DNA of 64,000 bases from Syngnathus acus (Eukaryota; Chordata; Actinopteri; Syngnathiformes; Syngnathidae): positions 186,001 to 250,000 of the forward strand of contig NC_051106.1 in the NCBI RefSeq assembly GCF_901709675.1, written 5' to 3'. A program made the translations under genes and the position numbers. Each line of letters starts with the position of its first letter. Positions within the stretch are counted from its first letter, which is position 1. The notes beneath the pieces are model-generated. The model saw nothing but the letters and a program-made list of their open reading frames with translations. It made no database searches and was not told where the DNA came from. Shown one piece after another: positions 25,629 through 37,100 of the stretch.

Positions 25629-26410
25629 CCGTTTTTTCCATGTATAATGCGCAAAATTTAACTAATTTATTGTCCTAAAATCTGGGGTGCGCATTATACA
25701 TGGGTACAATTTTTTTTTTTTTTTTTTTAAGAAAATCATGGTACAACAATTTTTGAAGAAAATCTTGTCACGGATGGAGTGTGGAAAGGAGCGGGGCGAC
25801 CAAGTGCAGCTTGGACCAGGGTTTATTGGAGGAACTCAAAACACAGACTTGGTAAACTAATTGTGATAAATAACTGGAACATCACTCAAATATTGGTGAT
25901 CCCGTTGAGAGTCTCACATATTTCTTCGCTATCGAGTTTGCTACTGCATGCGCAGTGATACTGACCGGCAGAATAACATCCGGTTGTTCCCAAAGATGAT
26001 CTTTTTTCTGAAATAATTTTACGTTTACGGACTTAAGTAACCCGGCCGGGTCATACCAAAGACTATAATAATGGGACCCATTGCCTCCCTGCTTGGCACT
26101 CAGCATTAAGGGTTGGAATTGGGGGGTTAGATCACCAAATGATTCCCGAGCGCGGCGCCGCTGCTGCTCACTGCTCCCCTCTCCCCCAAGGGATGGATCA
26201 AAATCACACGGGGATGGGTCAAATGCAGAGGATAAATTTCACCACACCCAGATGCGTGTGTGACGATCATTGGGACTTTAAAAAAAAACAAAAAAAAGTC
26301 AAAATTTGGGTGCGTATTATACATGGGTACAGGCTTTTTTTCCAGCATCGACATGCCATTTTTAGGGTGCGTATTATACATGGGGGCGCATTATACATGG
26401 AAAAATACGG
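25629..26410. mobile_element. TA-flanked TIR transposon (ATGTATAATGCGC family)
   Basis: Termini CCGTTTTTTCCATGTATAAT and ATTATACATGGAAAAATACGG, each next to TA. Several GGGTGCGyATTATACATGGG words are internal. An LTR fragment (from about 25767, TTGTCACGGATGGAGTG) and a SINE (26040-26285) are embedded. No transposase seen. Confidence 0.8.
26040..26285 (+). mobile_element. tRNA-headed SINE, head-truncated
   Basis: Starts at CCCGGCCGGGTCATACCAAA, lacking the A box, and runs through CTTGGCACTCAGCATTAAGG to ATCATTGGGACTTT. Very close to the copy at 27.99 kb. Confidence 0.85.
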
Positions 26411-26414
26411 TATT

Positions 26415-27523
26415 TGTCACGGAACAGAGACAGGACGACCAAGTGCAGCACGATCCTTTATTGAAAAAAGGGGGAAAGGGGAAGTGGAACGCTGGACTTG
26501 CGGTCTGGCAGGCGTGGCTGAGCAGCAGAGCACAGCGCGTAGTCGTAGTCAGAGGCAGGCAGGTTGTCGAGGCAGGCGGCGATCAGAAGCGTGGCCAAGG
26601 GACGAGCAAGTAGTCGGGGCAGGCGGCGATCAAGGCGTGGTCGGTCAGTTTACGGAAGCAGTTGGCAACAGAGATCGTTCAGGGGACAAAAAGGCAGTGG
26701 TGTCACGGGCAGGGTAAGTAGACGAACTGACAACCACTGGCAGAATACACAGAGGTTAAGTAGGGCAGTGGTCCCCAACCACCGGGCCGCGGACCGGTAC
26801 CGGTCCGTGGGTCACTTGGTACCGGGCCGCCAAGCCACACAGAAAAAAAAAAAAAAAAGTTTTAATCGACGATCAATTAATTCAGGTCAAGACGCTCGTC
26901 CCGGTCACGTGACGTGTTTCCCCAGTCGAGCCCGCAAAGCTAGCAAAAATGAGTAAGTATTTATTTTGAAAAATGTAAAAAAATTGGCGATTCTCTCCCA
27001 ATTACATCCGTCGGTTCAGGTCAAGACGCTCGTCTCGGTCACGTGACATGTCACCTCAGTTGAGCCCGCGAAGCAAGCAAAAATGAGCAAGAAACAGATG
27101 TTTGGAAAGCTTCTTCGGAAAGGGAAAAAAGCCCAATGAGGAGACGGAAGAAGAAGAGGCTAGATGGGACCGGCTCGTTTCTGAGAAACAAGCTCAGTGC
27201 TCCCACTAATTCAATGTAATGGTGAGTTTTATTTTAATGTCGTTTATACTTGTTTTTATGCCAGTCGTATCATTTTGTTTCATCGTATTCATGTATTTAT
27301 TATAAATGTATTATTTATTTATATAAATGTATTATTTAGCTATATAAATGTATTATTTATTTATATAAAGGCCGGTCCGCGAAAATATTTCTGACACGTA
27401 ACCGGTCCGTGGCGCAAAAAAGGTTGGGGATCACTGAAGTAGGGGACCTAACGAGCTGTAGCAGGTGCTGGCAATTCCTTGATTGGGGATTGGCTGGAAG
27501 TCAGGTGACGCAGGAACGTGACA
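26415..27523 (-). mobile_element. Solo-LTR-like sequence, interrupted by a hAT
   Basis: On the minus strand it starts TGTCACGTTCCTGCGTCACC and ends CTGTCTCTGTTCCGTGACA, with AATAAAGGATCGTGCTGC 60 bases before the end as a polyadenylation signal. No coding part. A related truncated piece is at about 25767-25860. Flanks show no convincing short target duplication, so the LTR call is inference. Confidence 0.55.
26766..27436 (+). mobile_element. hAT element with perfect 8-bp target duplication
   Basis: Ends CAGTGGTCCCCAACCACCGG and GGTTGGGGATCACTG, flanked by AAGTAGGG at 26758-26765 and 27437-27444. The interior contains a start-like AAAAATGAGCAAGAAACAG followed by a basic/acidic coding remnant (about 27080-27190), probably the beginning of a lost transposase. 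Inserted in the LTR-like sequence. Confidence 0.9.
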
Positions 27524-27985
27524 ATATTTTTATTCTGGTATCATGCAATGTATATCTCACTCGTAAGCCTAAGTGTGACCGGGTCATGTTCGGGTCAGGT
27601 TCGTGTGGGATTGTTTGGGGCTTGGTCCAGGAATGTATTCTCATTGGCACCAGACACATCTGGTTTCCATTAGCAACTGACAATATATACACCGTGTAGA
27701 GTTGGGGAGGCTGACTGGGGGGTCATAGGTCAGCCAACAGCCCCGTGTGCGCGCACCCGAGTGAAGGGAAGCGCGGTGGTATAGGTTTTAGGGCGAGAGT
27801 AGACAAAGGGACTCGACATTTTGGCTAGGGCGCGAGACACTTCTCTCTGACATCGGTTGAATAAAATCTTTCCCCAATCAACCGTGTGTGACTGAAGTTT
27901 TCCTTCCCCAAGCCAGCCACTTTTTCACTGTTTGCTTGGAAGACCAGCTGACCACTGAAGAGAATTCACCACAATTTGATTTATG
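27524..27985. other. Spacer, no gene seen
   Basis: No coding block recognised. A GTTGAATAAAATCTTTCCCC stretch (about 27857-27876) looks like the end of another retroelement LTR or transcript tail, but its limits are unclear. Confidence 0.35.
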
Positions 27986-27989
27986 GAGT

Positions 27990-28312
27990 TGCCCAGCTCA
28001 GTGGCCTAGTGGTAGAGTGTCCGCCCTGAGACTGGAAGGTTGTGGGTTCAAACCCCGGCCGGGTCATACCAAAGACTATAAAAATGGGACCCATTGCCTC
28101 CCTGCTTGGCACTCAGCATTAAGGGTTGGAATTGGGGGGTTAGATCACCAACTGATTCCCGAGCGCGGCACCGCTGCTGCTCACTGCTCCCCTCTCCCCC
28201 AGGGGATGGATTAAAATCACACGGGGATGGGTTAAATGCAGAGGACAAATTTCACCACACCCAGGTGTGTGTGTGACGATCATTGGGACTTTAATCTTTA
28301 ATCTTTAATGTA
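27990..28312 (+). mobile_element. tRNA-headed SINE, best preserved copy
   Basis: Has CAGCTCAGTGGCCTAGTGGT (A box), GGTTCAAACCCC (B box), the body shared with the other copies, and a tandem CTTTAATCTTTAATC tail. The tail suggests mobilisation by a LINE with short-repeat 3' ends. Confidence 0.9.
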
Positions 28313-28392
28313 TGCGTGTTTTTTTTCTGGTATCGTGTATGCTTTATTTTGGTTTTGTCTGCCTGTAGTTGTTGATATGTGCAAAGGGATCT

Positions 28393-31300
28393 TCCATCCA
28401 TCCATCCATCCATCCATCCATCCATCCATCCATCCATCTTCTTCCGCTTATCCGGGGTCGGGTCGCGGGGGCAGCAGCTTCAGGAGGGACTCCCAGACTT
28501 CCCTCTCCCCAGCCACTTCATCCAGCTCCTCCCGGGGGATCCCAAGGCGTTCCCAGGCCAGCCGAGAGACATAGTCTCTCCAGCGCGTCCTGGGTCGTCC
28601 CCGGGGTCTCCTACCGGTGGGACATGCCCGGAACACCTCCCCAGGGAGGCGTCCAGGAGGCATCCTGATGAGATGCCCGAGCAGCCACCTCATCTGGCTC
28701 CTCTCAACGTGGAGGAGTAGCGACTCTACTCCGAGTCTCTCCCGGATGACCGAACCTCTCACCCTATCTCTCAGGGAGAGCCCGGACATCCTGCGGAGAA
28801 AACTCATTTCGGCCGCTTGTATCCGGGATCTCGTTCTTTCGGTCACGACCCATAGCTCGTGACCATAGGTGAGGGTAGGAGCGTAAATCGACTGGTAAAT
28901 TGAGAGCTTTGCCTTTTGGCTCAGCTCTCTCTTTACCACAACGGACCGGTACAGAGTCCGCATTACTGCCGACGCTGCACCGATCCGCCTGTCGATCTCG
29001 CGCTCCATCCTCCCCTCACTCGTGAACAAGACCCCAAGATACTTAAACTCCTCCACTTGGGGCAGGATCTCATCCCCGATCCGGAGAGGGCATTCCATCC
29101 TTTTCCGATCGAGGACCATGGACTCGGATTTGGAGGTGCTGACCCTCATCCCGACCGCTTCACACTCGGCTGCGAGCCGCTCCAGTGAGAGCTGGAGATC
29201 ACGGCCTGAAGAAGCCAACAGCACCACGTCGTCTGCAAAAAGCAGAGACGCGATGCTGAGGTCCCCAAACCGGACACCCTCAACGCCTCGGCTGCGCCTA
29301 GAAATTCTGTCCATAAAAATTATGAATAGGATCGGTGACAAAGGGCAGCCTTGGCGGAGTCCAACCCTCACTGGGAACGAATCCGACTAACTGCCGGAAA
29401 TGCGGACCAAACTCTGGCATCGGTGATACAGGGACCGAACCGCCCTTATCAGTTGGCTCGGTACCCCGTACTCCCAAAGCACCCCCCACAGAACCTCCCG
29501 AGGGACACGGTCGAACGCCTTCTCCAAGTCCACAAAACACATGTGGACTGGTTGGGCGAACTCCCATGCACCCTCGAGGATCCTGCTGAGGGTGAAGAGC
29601 TGGTCCACTGTTCTACGGCCAGGACGAAAGCCACACTGTTCCTCCTGAATCCGAGGTTCGACCTCCCGACGGACCCTCCTCTCCAGCACCCCTGAATAGA
29701 CCTTACCAGGGAGGCTGAGGAGTGTAATTCCCCTGTAATTGGAACACACCCTCCGGTCCCACCTTCTTAAAGAGGGGAACCACCACCCCAGTCTGCCAAT
29801 CCAGAGGCACTGTCCCCGATGTCCACGCAATGTTGTAGAGACGTGTCAGCCATGACCGCCCCACAACATCCAGAGCCCTTAAGAAATCCGGGCGGATCTC
29901 ATCCACCCCCGGGGCCTTGCCACCGAGGAGTTTTTTAACTACCTCAGTGACTTCGACCCCAGAGATTGGAGAGTCCGCCTCAGAGTCCCCAGGCCCTGCT
30001 TCCACAATGGAAGGCGTGTAGGTGGAATTGAGGAGGTCTTCGAAGTATTCTCCCCACCGACACACGACGTCCCGAGTCGAGGTCAGCAGCACGCCATCTC
30101 CACTGTAAACAGTGTTGAGTTGCACTGCTTCCCCCTCCTGAGACGCCGGATGGTGGACCAGAATTTCCTCGAAGCCGTCCGGAAGTCATTCTCCATGGCC
30201 TCGCCAAACTCCTCCCACGTTTTTGCCTCAGCAACCGTCGAAGCCGCGTTCCGCTTGGCCACCTGGTACCTGTCAGCTGCCTCCGGAGTCCCGCAGGCCA
30301 AAACGGCCCGATAGGACTCCTTCTTCAGCTTGACGGCATCCCTTACCGCCGGTGTCCACCAGCGGGTTCGGGGATTGCCGCCACGACAGGCACCAATGAC
30401 CTTACGGCCACAGCTCCGGTCGGCCGCCTCAACAATGGAGGCGCGGAACAAGGTCCACTCGGACTCAATGTCCCCCGCCTCCCCCGGGACGTGGGAAAAG
30501 CTCTGCCGGAGGTGGGAGTTGAAGCTCTTCCTGACAGGGGATTCTGCCAGACGTTCCCAGCAGACCATCACAGAGCGTTTGGGTCTGCCAGGTCGGACCG
30601 GCATCTTCCCCCACCATCGGAGCCAGCCCACCACCAGGTGGTGATCAGTTGACAGCTCCGCCCCTCTCTTCGCCCGAGTGTCCAAAACATGCGGCCGCAA
30701 ATCCGATGACACGACTCCAAAGTCGATCATCGAACTGCGGCCTAGGGCGTCCTGGTGCCAAGTGCACACATGGACACCCTTATGCTTGAACATGGTGTTC
30801 ATTATAGAAAATCCGTGTCGAGCACAGAAGTCCAATAATAGAACACCGCTCGGGTTCAGATCGGGGGGGGCCGTTCCTCCCAATCACGCCCTTCCAGGTC
30901 TCACTGTCATTGCCCACGTGAGCATTGAAGTCACCCAGTAGAACGATGGAGTCCCCAGAAGGAGCGCTCTCCAGCACTTCCTCCAGGGACTCCAAGAAGG
31001 GTGGGTACTCTGCGCTGCCGTTTGGTGCATAGACACAAACAACAGTCAGGACCCGTCCCCCCACCCGAAGGCGGAGGGAGGCTACCCTCTCGTTCACCGG
31101 GGTGAACCCCAATGTACAGGCGCCCAGCCGGGGGGCAATAAGTATACCCACACCTGCTCGACGCCTCTCACCGTGGGCAACTCCAGAATGGAAGAGAGTC
31201 CAGCCCCTCTCGAGAGGGCTTGTACCGGAACCCAAACTGTGCGTGGAGGCAAGTCCGACTATATCTAGTCTGAACTTTTCTGCCTCGCACACCAGCTCGG

Positions 31301-31790
31301 GCTCCTTTCCAGCCAGAGAGGTGACATTCCATGTCCCAAGAGCCAGCTTCTGCAGCCGGGGATCAGACCGCCAAGGTCCCTGCCTTTGGCCGCCGCCCAG
31401 CTCACACTGCACCCGACCCCTTTGGCCCCTCCCACAGGTGGTGAGCCCATGGGAAGGGGGACCCACGTTTCCTTTTCGGGCTGTGCCCGGCCGGGCCCCA
31501 TGGGCGAAGGCCCGGCCACCAGACGCTCGCCTTCGAGCCCCGCCTCCAGGCCTGGCTCCAGAGGGGGGCCCCGGTGACCCGCGTCCGGGCGAGGGAAAAC
31601 GAGATCCATTTGTTTTTATCATCATAAGGGGCTAATGTGAGCCGTGCTTTGTCTGGCCCCTCACCTAGGACCCGTTTGCCATGGGTGACCCTACCAGGGG
31701 CATGAAGCCCCAGACAACATGGCTCCTAGGATCATAGGGGCACGCAAACCCCTCCACCACAATAAGGTGACGACTCACGGAGGGGCAAAA
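28393..31790 (-). mobile_element. Rex3-like RTE retrotransposon, near full length
   Basis: Transcribed right to left: 5' region (about 31790-31640), apurinic-type endonuclease ([29 protein letters not shown], about 31330-30880), reverse transcriptase (CSNYRGITLLSLPGKVY, FVDLEKAFDRVP, GLRQGCPLSPILF, FADDVVLL, about 29760-29200) and C-terminal blocks (YGHELWVVTERTRS, MRWL, GRRPRGRPRTRWRDYVS). It ends in a (GATG)n tail, seen as CATC repeats at 28395-28439. These features match the Rex3/RTE clade of fish. Confidence 0.9.
28448..31335 (-). pseudogene. Rex3 polyprotein, broken by frameshifts
   Basis: Endonuclease plus reverse transcriptase reading frame in at least four pieces. Frame changes occur near 30880, 30130, 29750 and 29390. 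The catalytic FADD box is intact in the last long segment (29371-28448, 307 codons). Not a functional protein as it stands. Confidence 0.85.
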
Positions 31791-31826
31791 AAAAAAGATA
31801 TTATTATACCTAATGTGTTTGTGTTT

Positions 31827-31968
31827 GAATAAATCCATCCATCCATGCATTTTCCGAACCGCTTAGTCCCCACGGGGGTCGCGGGAGTGCTGGAGCCTAT
31901 CCCAGCCGTCATCGGGCAGTAGGCGGGGGACACCCTGAACCGGTTGCCAGCCAATCACAGTGTTTGAA
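31827..31968 (+). repeat. Dispersed teleost repeat, short copy
   Basis: ATCCATCCATGCATTTTCCG ... CACGGGGGTCGCGGGAGTGC ... CCGGTTGCCAGCCAATCACA. Same family as at 24.88 and 38.17 kb. 31970-32460 is AT-rich and shows no gene. Confidence 0.8.
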
Positions 31969-32794
31969 TAAATGTTTGGATTAAAAAAAAAAAAAACATT
32001 GGGGTTTGATATTCACAAATGGATCAAACAAAAGATCTAATCGTTTCCAGATTCTATCGAGAGACGATTTAACTTTTGGTCTGATCTTACAAAACAACAA
32101 TGATGAACTCTGTTGTAATATAATCCTATGCTTAGCAAAATTCTTTATCCATAGAATAGAGTACTGATATCGTTCCCCAAATGTATTGTCTTCATGATTG
32201 AATTTAAAATGTATGTGCAATCTCTAAAATTTATGAAAGGTGTTAAAGCACAAAAATTTTATATTTTGAAAACCTTCCCTACTGAAGTGAATAGTTAACT
32301 TTAATCTAACCCCCCTCCCCGTGAAACCAATGTCAGTCACTTGTTTGTATTTATTTTATTGATATGTTTATTTTATTTTTATACTTTGTGATGATTTGCA
32401 ATATAATGTCAAATTGATGTTCTCTTGGCAATCTCTTGACAGTGTAAAGTTTACACTGTTTAAATCAGAAGTTTCCAAAGTCCGGCCCGCGGGCCAAATC
32501 TGGCCCCCGTTCAGATTTCATACGGCCCGCAGCGACGGTCTTATAATGTATTATTTATGGCCCGCCTGCACTATCAAACTGAATTAAAAAAAAAATCATG
32601 AAACTTGAAACTGTAATTCCTCCTATCACCAAAAGGTTGCAGCACCACCCCTCTCCGCTCATTTCTGCCATGGCGACTGCAAAGAAAACGAGGAAAGTTG
32701 ACATTGAGGGCCGTCGCTTTCAAATAGAATTTCAATAGAATGGGAATTACGATACTTCTTAACTGAAAATCAAGGCAATTGTATTTGTCTAATT

Positions 32795-32995
32795 CAGGGG
32801 TCTCAAACTCCAGTCCTCGGGGGCCGCATTCCTACATGTTTTCCAAGTTTCCCTCGTTAAACACACCTGAATCAATTATCAGGCTCCTGCAGAACGTGAG
32901 GATGAACTGATCATATGAATCAGGTGTGTTTAACGAGGGAAACTTGGAAAACATGTAGGAATGCGGCCCCCGAGAACTGGAGTTTGAGACCCCTG
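32795..32995. mobile_element. 201-bp palindromic hAT-type MITE
   Basis: Arms of about 82 bp are nearly perfect inverted repeats beginning CAGGGGTCTCAAACTCCAG, with a loop of about 37 bases. Perfect 8-bp target duplication GTCTAATT at 32787-32794 and 32996-33003. Confidence 0.95.
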
Positions 32996-33057
32996 GTCTA
33001 ATTTGTAAAGAGACAGTTGCCTTGTTTAAGGATTTCAACCTAAAGATGCACTATCAT

Positions 33058-33708
33058 AGGGGTCCCCAACCCCCGATTACCCAATTACATCCATCGGTGC
33101 ATCTGTGTCTCTTGACACAGGTTAATTCAGGTCAAGAAGCTCGTCCCCCCAGTCGAGCTCTCGAAGCTAGCAAAAATGAGCAAGAAACAGAGATATTTGG
33201 AAAGCTTCTGTTGGGTTTGCAGCTTCGTAGTCCATTTCCTTCAGACACAACACGACACGATGGTGGTGTTTGGCATTCACTTCTTTATTGTTCCTCGCAC
33301 ACTCACATCTCAACACCTATGCTTCTTGGCGCGCTTCATTATATTTACTTCCTACTTCCCGTTGCCGCAAACAAGGTAAAAGCCAACGTAAAGTGTCCAC
33401 AGTACATAAAAGAGAAAACGTCAAGTCACTGCAGTAAACACAAAATACGGCATAAGACACCGAACAAATAACACAATACTTACTTACTTAGGCCCATCGC
33501 TCTCCGTGGAGCATAGGCCACCGACGACTCTTCTCCATTTAACACGGTTTTGGGCAGTCCTCGGGCGGGCTCGTGACCGGGACGAGCGTCTTGACCTGAA
33601 TTAATTGATCGTCGATAAAAAAAAAAAAAAAAAAATTTCTGTGCGGCTTGGCGGCCCGGTACCAAGTGACCCACGGACCGGTCCGCGGACCGGTGGTTGG
33701 GGACCCCT
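33058..33708. mobile_element. hAT copy related to 26766-27436, with inserts
   Basis: Ends AGGGGTCCCCAACCCCC and GGTGGTTGGGGACCCCT. Shares GGTCAAGACGCTCGTCCCGG-like and AAAAATGAGCAAGAAACAG blocks with 26.77 kb. Interrupted from about 33207 to 33590 by unrelated DNA, including an (ACTT)n-tailed fragment TAGGCCCATCGCTCTCC (about 33490-33560), probably another LINE end. Confidence 0.75.
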
Positions 33709-33950
33709 GATTTAAAAAATAGACAATTGGGACAATGAAATTTGTTTTATAACAGTGTGTATTTGCATGAAATTTTTGTAGTTAAATTTCCCAAAAAACT
33801 ATTGGCCCCCAGGCCCCTTCACTTTATCAAATCTGCCTCCTAGCAAAAAGTTTGGACATCCCTGGTTTGGTTTAAATGTATGAAAAATGTTAATTGTCAT
33901 ATTTGTTCAATAAAGCATTGGGAAAAAAAGGTTTCGGTGCATCCTGACGA

Positions 33951-33958
33951 TGACGTCA
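33951..33958. promoter_or_regulatory. Consensus CRE (TGACGTCA) upstream of SNAPC1
   Basis: Perfect 8-bp palindrome 221 bases before the SNAPC1 start codon, in the first unique DNA after the repeat block. CREB/ATF binding is a known property of the motif; use here is inference. Confidence 0.5.
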
Positions 33959-34103
33959 TAGAAAAGGGACTCCGGCGCACGTATGTGTCGTTTAGCCAAC
34001 GTTACAGTAAATCGCAAAGCAACGTGCTGTCTTTAAATAAGAAAATGAAAAGAAAACTCTTTTTAAAATGCATAGTCGCCATTAGCGAGTTTTAATAATT
34101 GTA

Positions 34104-34157
34104 AATAGGTAAATACGCCTAAAATAATTTTTTGATATAGAAGAACCAGTGAAGTAA
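34104..34157 (-). mobile_element. 54-bp Penelope-like fragment in the SNAPC1 leader
   Basis: Flanked by a perfect 13-bp direct repeat TTTAATAATTGTA (34091-34103 and 34158-34170). On the minus strand it reads TTACTTCACTGGTTCTTCTA and onward, homologous to about 52 bases of the insert at 2392-2523, plus strand from about 2424. It ends 21 bases before the SNAPC1 start codon. Confidence 0.7.
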
Positions 34158-34178
34158 TTTAATAATTGTAGTTTGACG

Positions 34179-37100
34179 ATGAATTCGGCGTGGAACCAAC
34201 AAGTTCGCTCGGATTGCGAGGAGGTGCTTGCGCGGTTCCAACAAACGGACTCTGTCCGCTTTGAGATTTTCTGCAAAACCTGGAGAGAAATGAAGTTTGG
34301 ACATATATTTTTGTAAGTTCACACTTAAACGCACACAAACGTGTGTTCATTCCTGCGTCCGACCTCGAGAGAATGACTGAAAATGAGTTGTTTATCTTTG
34401 GTTGGAAATGCGTTCAAATAACGAAAGCTTGAAAATCTACTTCAATAGTCCAGCCCGATAATAAAACACATACCGTGAGACTTTTGTATATCTCCGGGTG
34501 ATTTCCATGCACTTTCTCTTGGCAACAATGACCAAAATAAAATAAAAACGAGTTTGTTGTTCATAATCGTCTTCAGGAAGAAAAGGCGAGCATTTGTAAT
34601 TCTGAAATCGAGTTCCATACAACACGAAGCAAGATTTGTTTCAAACATTTATTTGCCGACTGCCAAACATTACGGGACAAGAAATGTAAACTTGTCACAT
34701 AGGAGCTAATGAATGTTATAGTTTCTTTTTTTTATTACAGTTTTATTTTCGTAGTGGGGAAACCAATGCATTTGAAATAATGATACTACTCAAACGTCAT
34801 CTCGTTTGCTGCCTGACAGCAGCTAGCCAGACTTCAACTAGCAAGAAGTTGACCCAACGTAACATTTGTTGAATCCATTTTTATCTGGTAAATTGGTCAC
34901 ATAGTAAATGATCGAATCCATCCATCCATTTTCTGTACTGCTTTGAAACCCTATAGTTTTTGAGTGGATCAATGAATTGAAAACTTGAACAAAGACTCCG
35001 ATGACGCAGATGAGGATTCAGCGAACTCCCGCAGAATAGCTGCCAACTGCTGCCAAGGAGGACTTATCAATGTCAGATTGCTTGATTGACCTATGTATTG
35101 CTGTATTTACGTCAAGTAAGGCTCATATTGGCTCGATACCGGAACCTGCTATCGGTAGTCGTCATCCCTGATGACAAAGAAACAAATATTTTGAATTGAC
35201 GTGACGCGCCGTCTAATGCCGACTGCGTTTCTTTAATGGAAGGCCTGCGGAGTGTTTGACGCAGTTGTGTGTGACCTTTCAGCGGCACCGCAGGTCACGA
35301 GAAGCGAGCGTTCAGTCGTCTGGTGTTGGACGCGGCCGCCATCTACTTCCTGCCCCCCTTCAGCTTCCAGATCCGAACGGGAGGACTTTACCTTCTCTAC
35401 AGCCTCTACCAGTGCCAGCGCACCTCGCCGCCCATCAGGGTGAGGATTGGGCAGCGCGTGAGCCCGCTCGTGTGCTGCTTGCTGCTTGCGCTAACAACAG
35501 GCCGGCAAAAGGTCGGACGCTAGTTTTGCCTTTTGGTCCCATCTCTCACCAAGGTGATTTCAATTGCCAAGCTTGTTAGTTTTGCATTGTTTTGTTGACC
35601 GTTTTGTGTGTGCGTGTGCAGATCCGCCTGGCGCTGAAGGACTGGGAAGACGTGGTGACCTTCCAGAAGGAGGCGTTAGGAGCTCAGCATCTGGACGCCG
35701 TCTTTGTCCTGCATCAGCTGCTCTTCCACAAAGCTTTCCACCTCACTGCCATGCCCACATTGGTGAGTCTTTTGTGGGATTGCAACGTACAACCTAACGT
35801 ACAATTACAACCCTTTTGACACCGCAAGGAGATAAGTTGTGCTTTGCTCTGCTGCCAGCTGACCTTCAAGAGGAGCAAGGAGACCACCGGTCCTCAGCAG
35901 CCCCGCAACTTTGTGGCCGGGGCGTGCGGCCCTCAGGAGCTCATCGACCGAGACGCGCTGGAGGTGAGTGCCGCTCTTTTGCAGCGGGCAGCCACTGCAG
36001 GTGGGGCCCTTTGCCGTGACGGCGCCGCTGTGCTGCTCTCAGGAGCTGTCCGACGTCCACCGCGTGTACGGCGAGCTCAAGTTGTCCGTCTACTCGCAAG
36101 CACAGCTGGAACGCCTGGGCGTCGACCTACACCGGAAAAACCTGCCGGCTCTGCTCCGAGGATATGTCGTTGCTTTCCACAGCTGGCAGCAGAAGATGCG
36201 GCAGGTTGTCCTACCGCCGCGCTTTTGCAGAGGACCGTAAGTGGCCTAACCCTCGCCTGTACTTTGTCAGGAGGAGAGCACCGAGGACCGGGGCGCCGGC
36301 GGCAGTGGCGAGACCACGTCGTCGCAGGCAGAGGTGTGTCTCGCCGTTGGTGGGTCTTGGTGATAAAGGGCTTCACCTCTCACTCTTTTGTTAAATGAAT
36401 CCCATTGTAAACGTGCTCAAAGACTCCAAATGCCTCTTACATACAATACAACCTGATTTTTTGGCACTTAGCATTGACGGCTGAGCTTTTAGAAGCGACC
36501 AATTCTGTTCCCGTTGACCGCTTGTCTTGACTTGTATGTGTGTGTGTGGTGCTTGTATTCAGAGTTCCAGAAGAGCTCAGCTGCTGTCATCCATCAAGTC
36601 CAAAGCGTACGGTCAAGCCGCTGAGGTTTGTCGTCTTCGTTACGTCATCATCGGGTCCCAAGTCGACAACCGTGACGGCCCGTATGATCCCTTTGCCACG
36701 TCACCGTAATTAGTCATCTTTGGAATTTGTCGCAAAAGCGACCGCAAACGCCCTCGGCACCCTCTGCAATGATCGACACGCAAATGCGGTTGGTGGCGTC
36801 ATACGTCCCAAATCCTAAAATATTCAAAGTCGCTGATGTCGTCACTGACTTGAAAATGTTTCCATTCAAATGTATGGAACTTGGGCAAAAGGGAAATCTC
36901 GGAAACCCCATATGGGGCCCCGGTCCTAATCAAGCAACGGCGCCCCTTCTGCTGCTTTTGTGGCTGTCTTGCAAGATTGCTCAGGGGAATAATTGCTCTT
37001 GTTGTCTTTGCACGCGCAGGTATGCAAGTCTCGCCGACATCGCCGGGTGGACGTGGACACTGGCGAACAGTCGGGCCCCGCCTCCCCAAAAGTACGCCGC

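Larger units (their letters stand above)
32466..33864. mobile_element. hAT element hosting two later insertions
   Basis: Left end CAGAAGTTTCCAAAGTCCGG, right end (inward) CAGGGATGTCCAAACTTTTT. Inner CGGCCCGCGGGCC and GGCCCGCAGCGACGG blocks and the GGCCCCCAGGCCCC block are subterminal. Contains CATGGCGACTGCAAAGAAAA (about 32669), a possible transposase start remnant. Hosts the elements at 32795 and 33058. Confidence 0.65.

Noticed and set aside
27990-28100. Apparent tRNA gene with good A and B boxes
   Set aside because: It is the head of a SINE found at four places here; it lacks a proper acceptor stem and continues into the SINE body.
30780-31625. Endonuclease-like frame taken alone as a host gene
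   Set aside because: Its blocks are the apurinic-type endonuclease of the Rex3 element and continue into the reverse transcriptase downstream.
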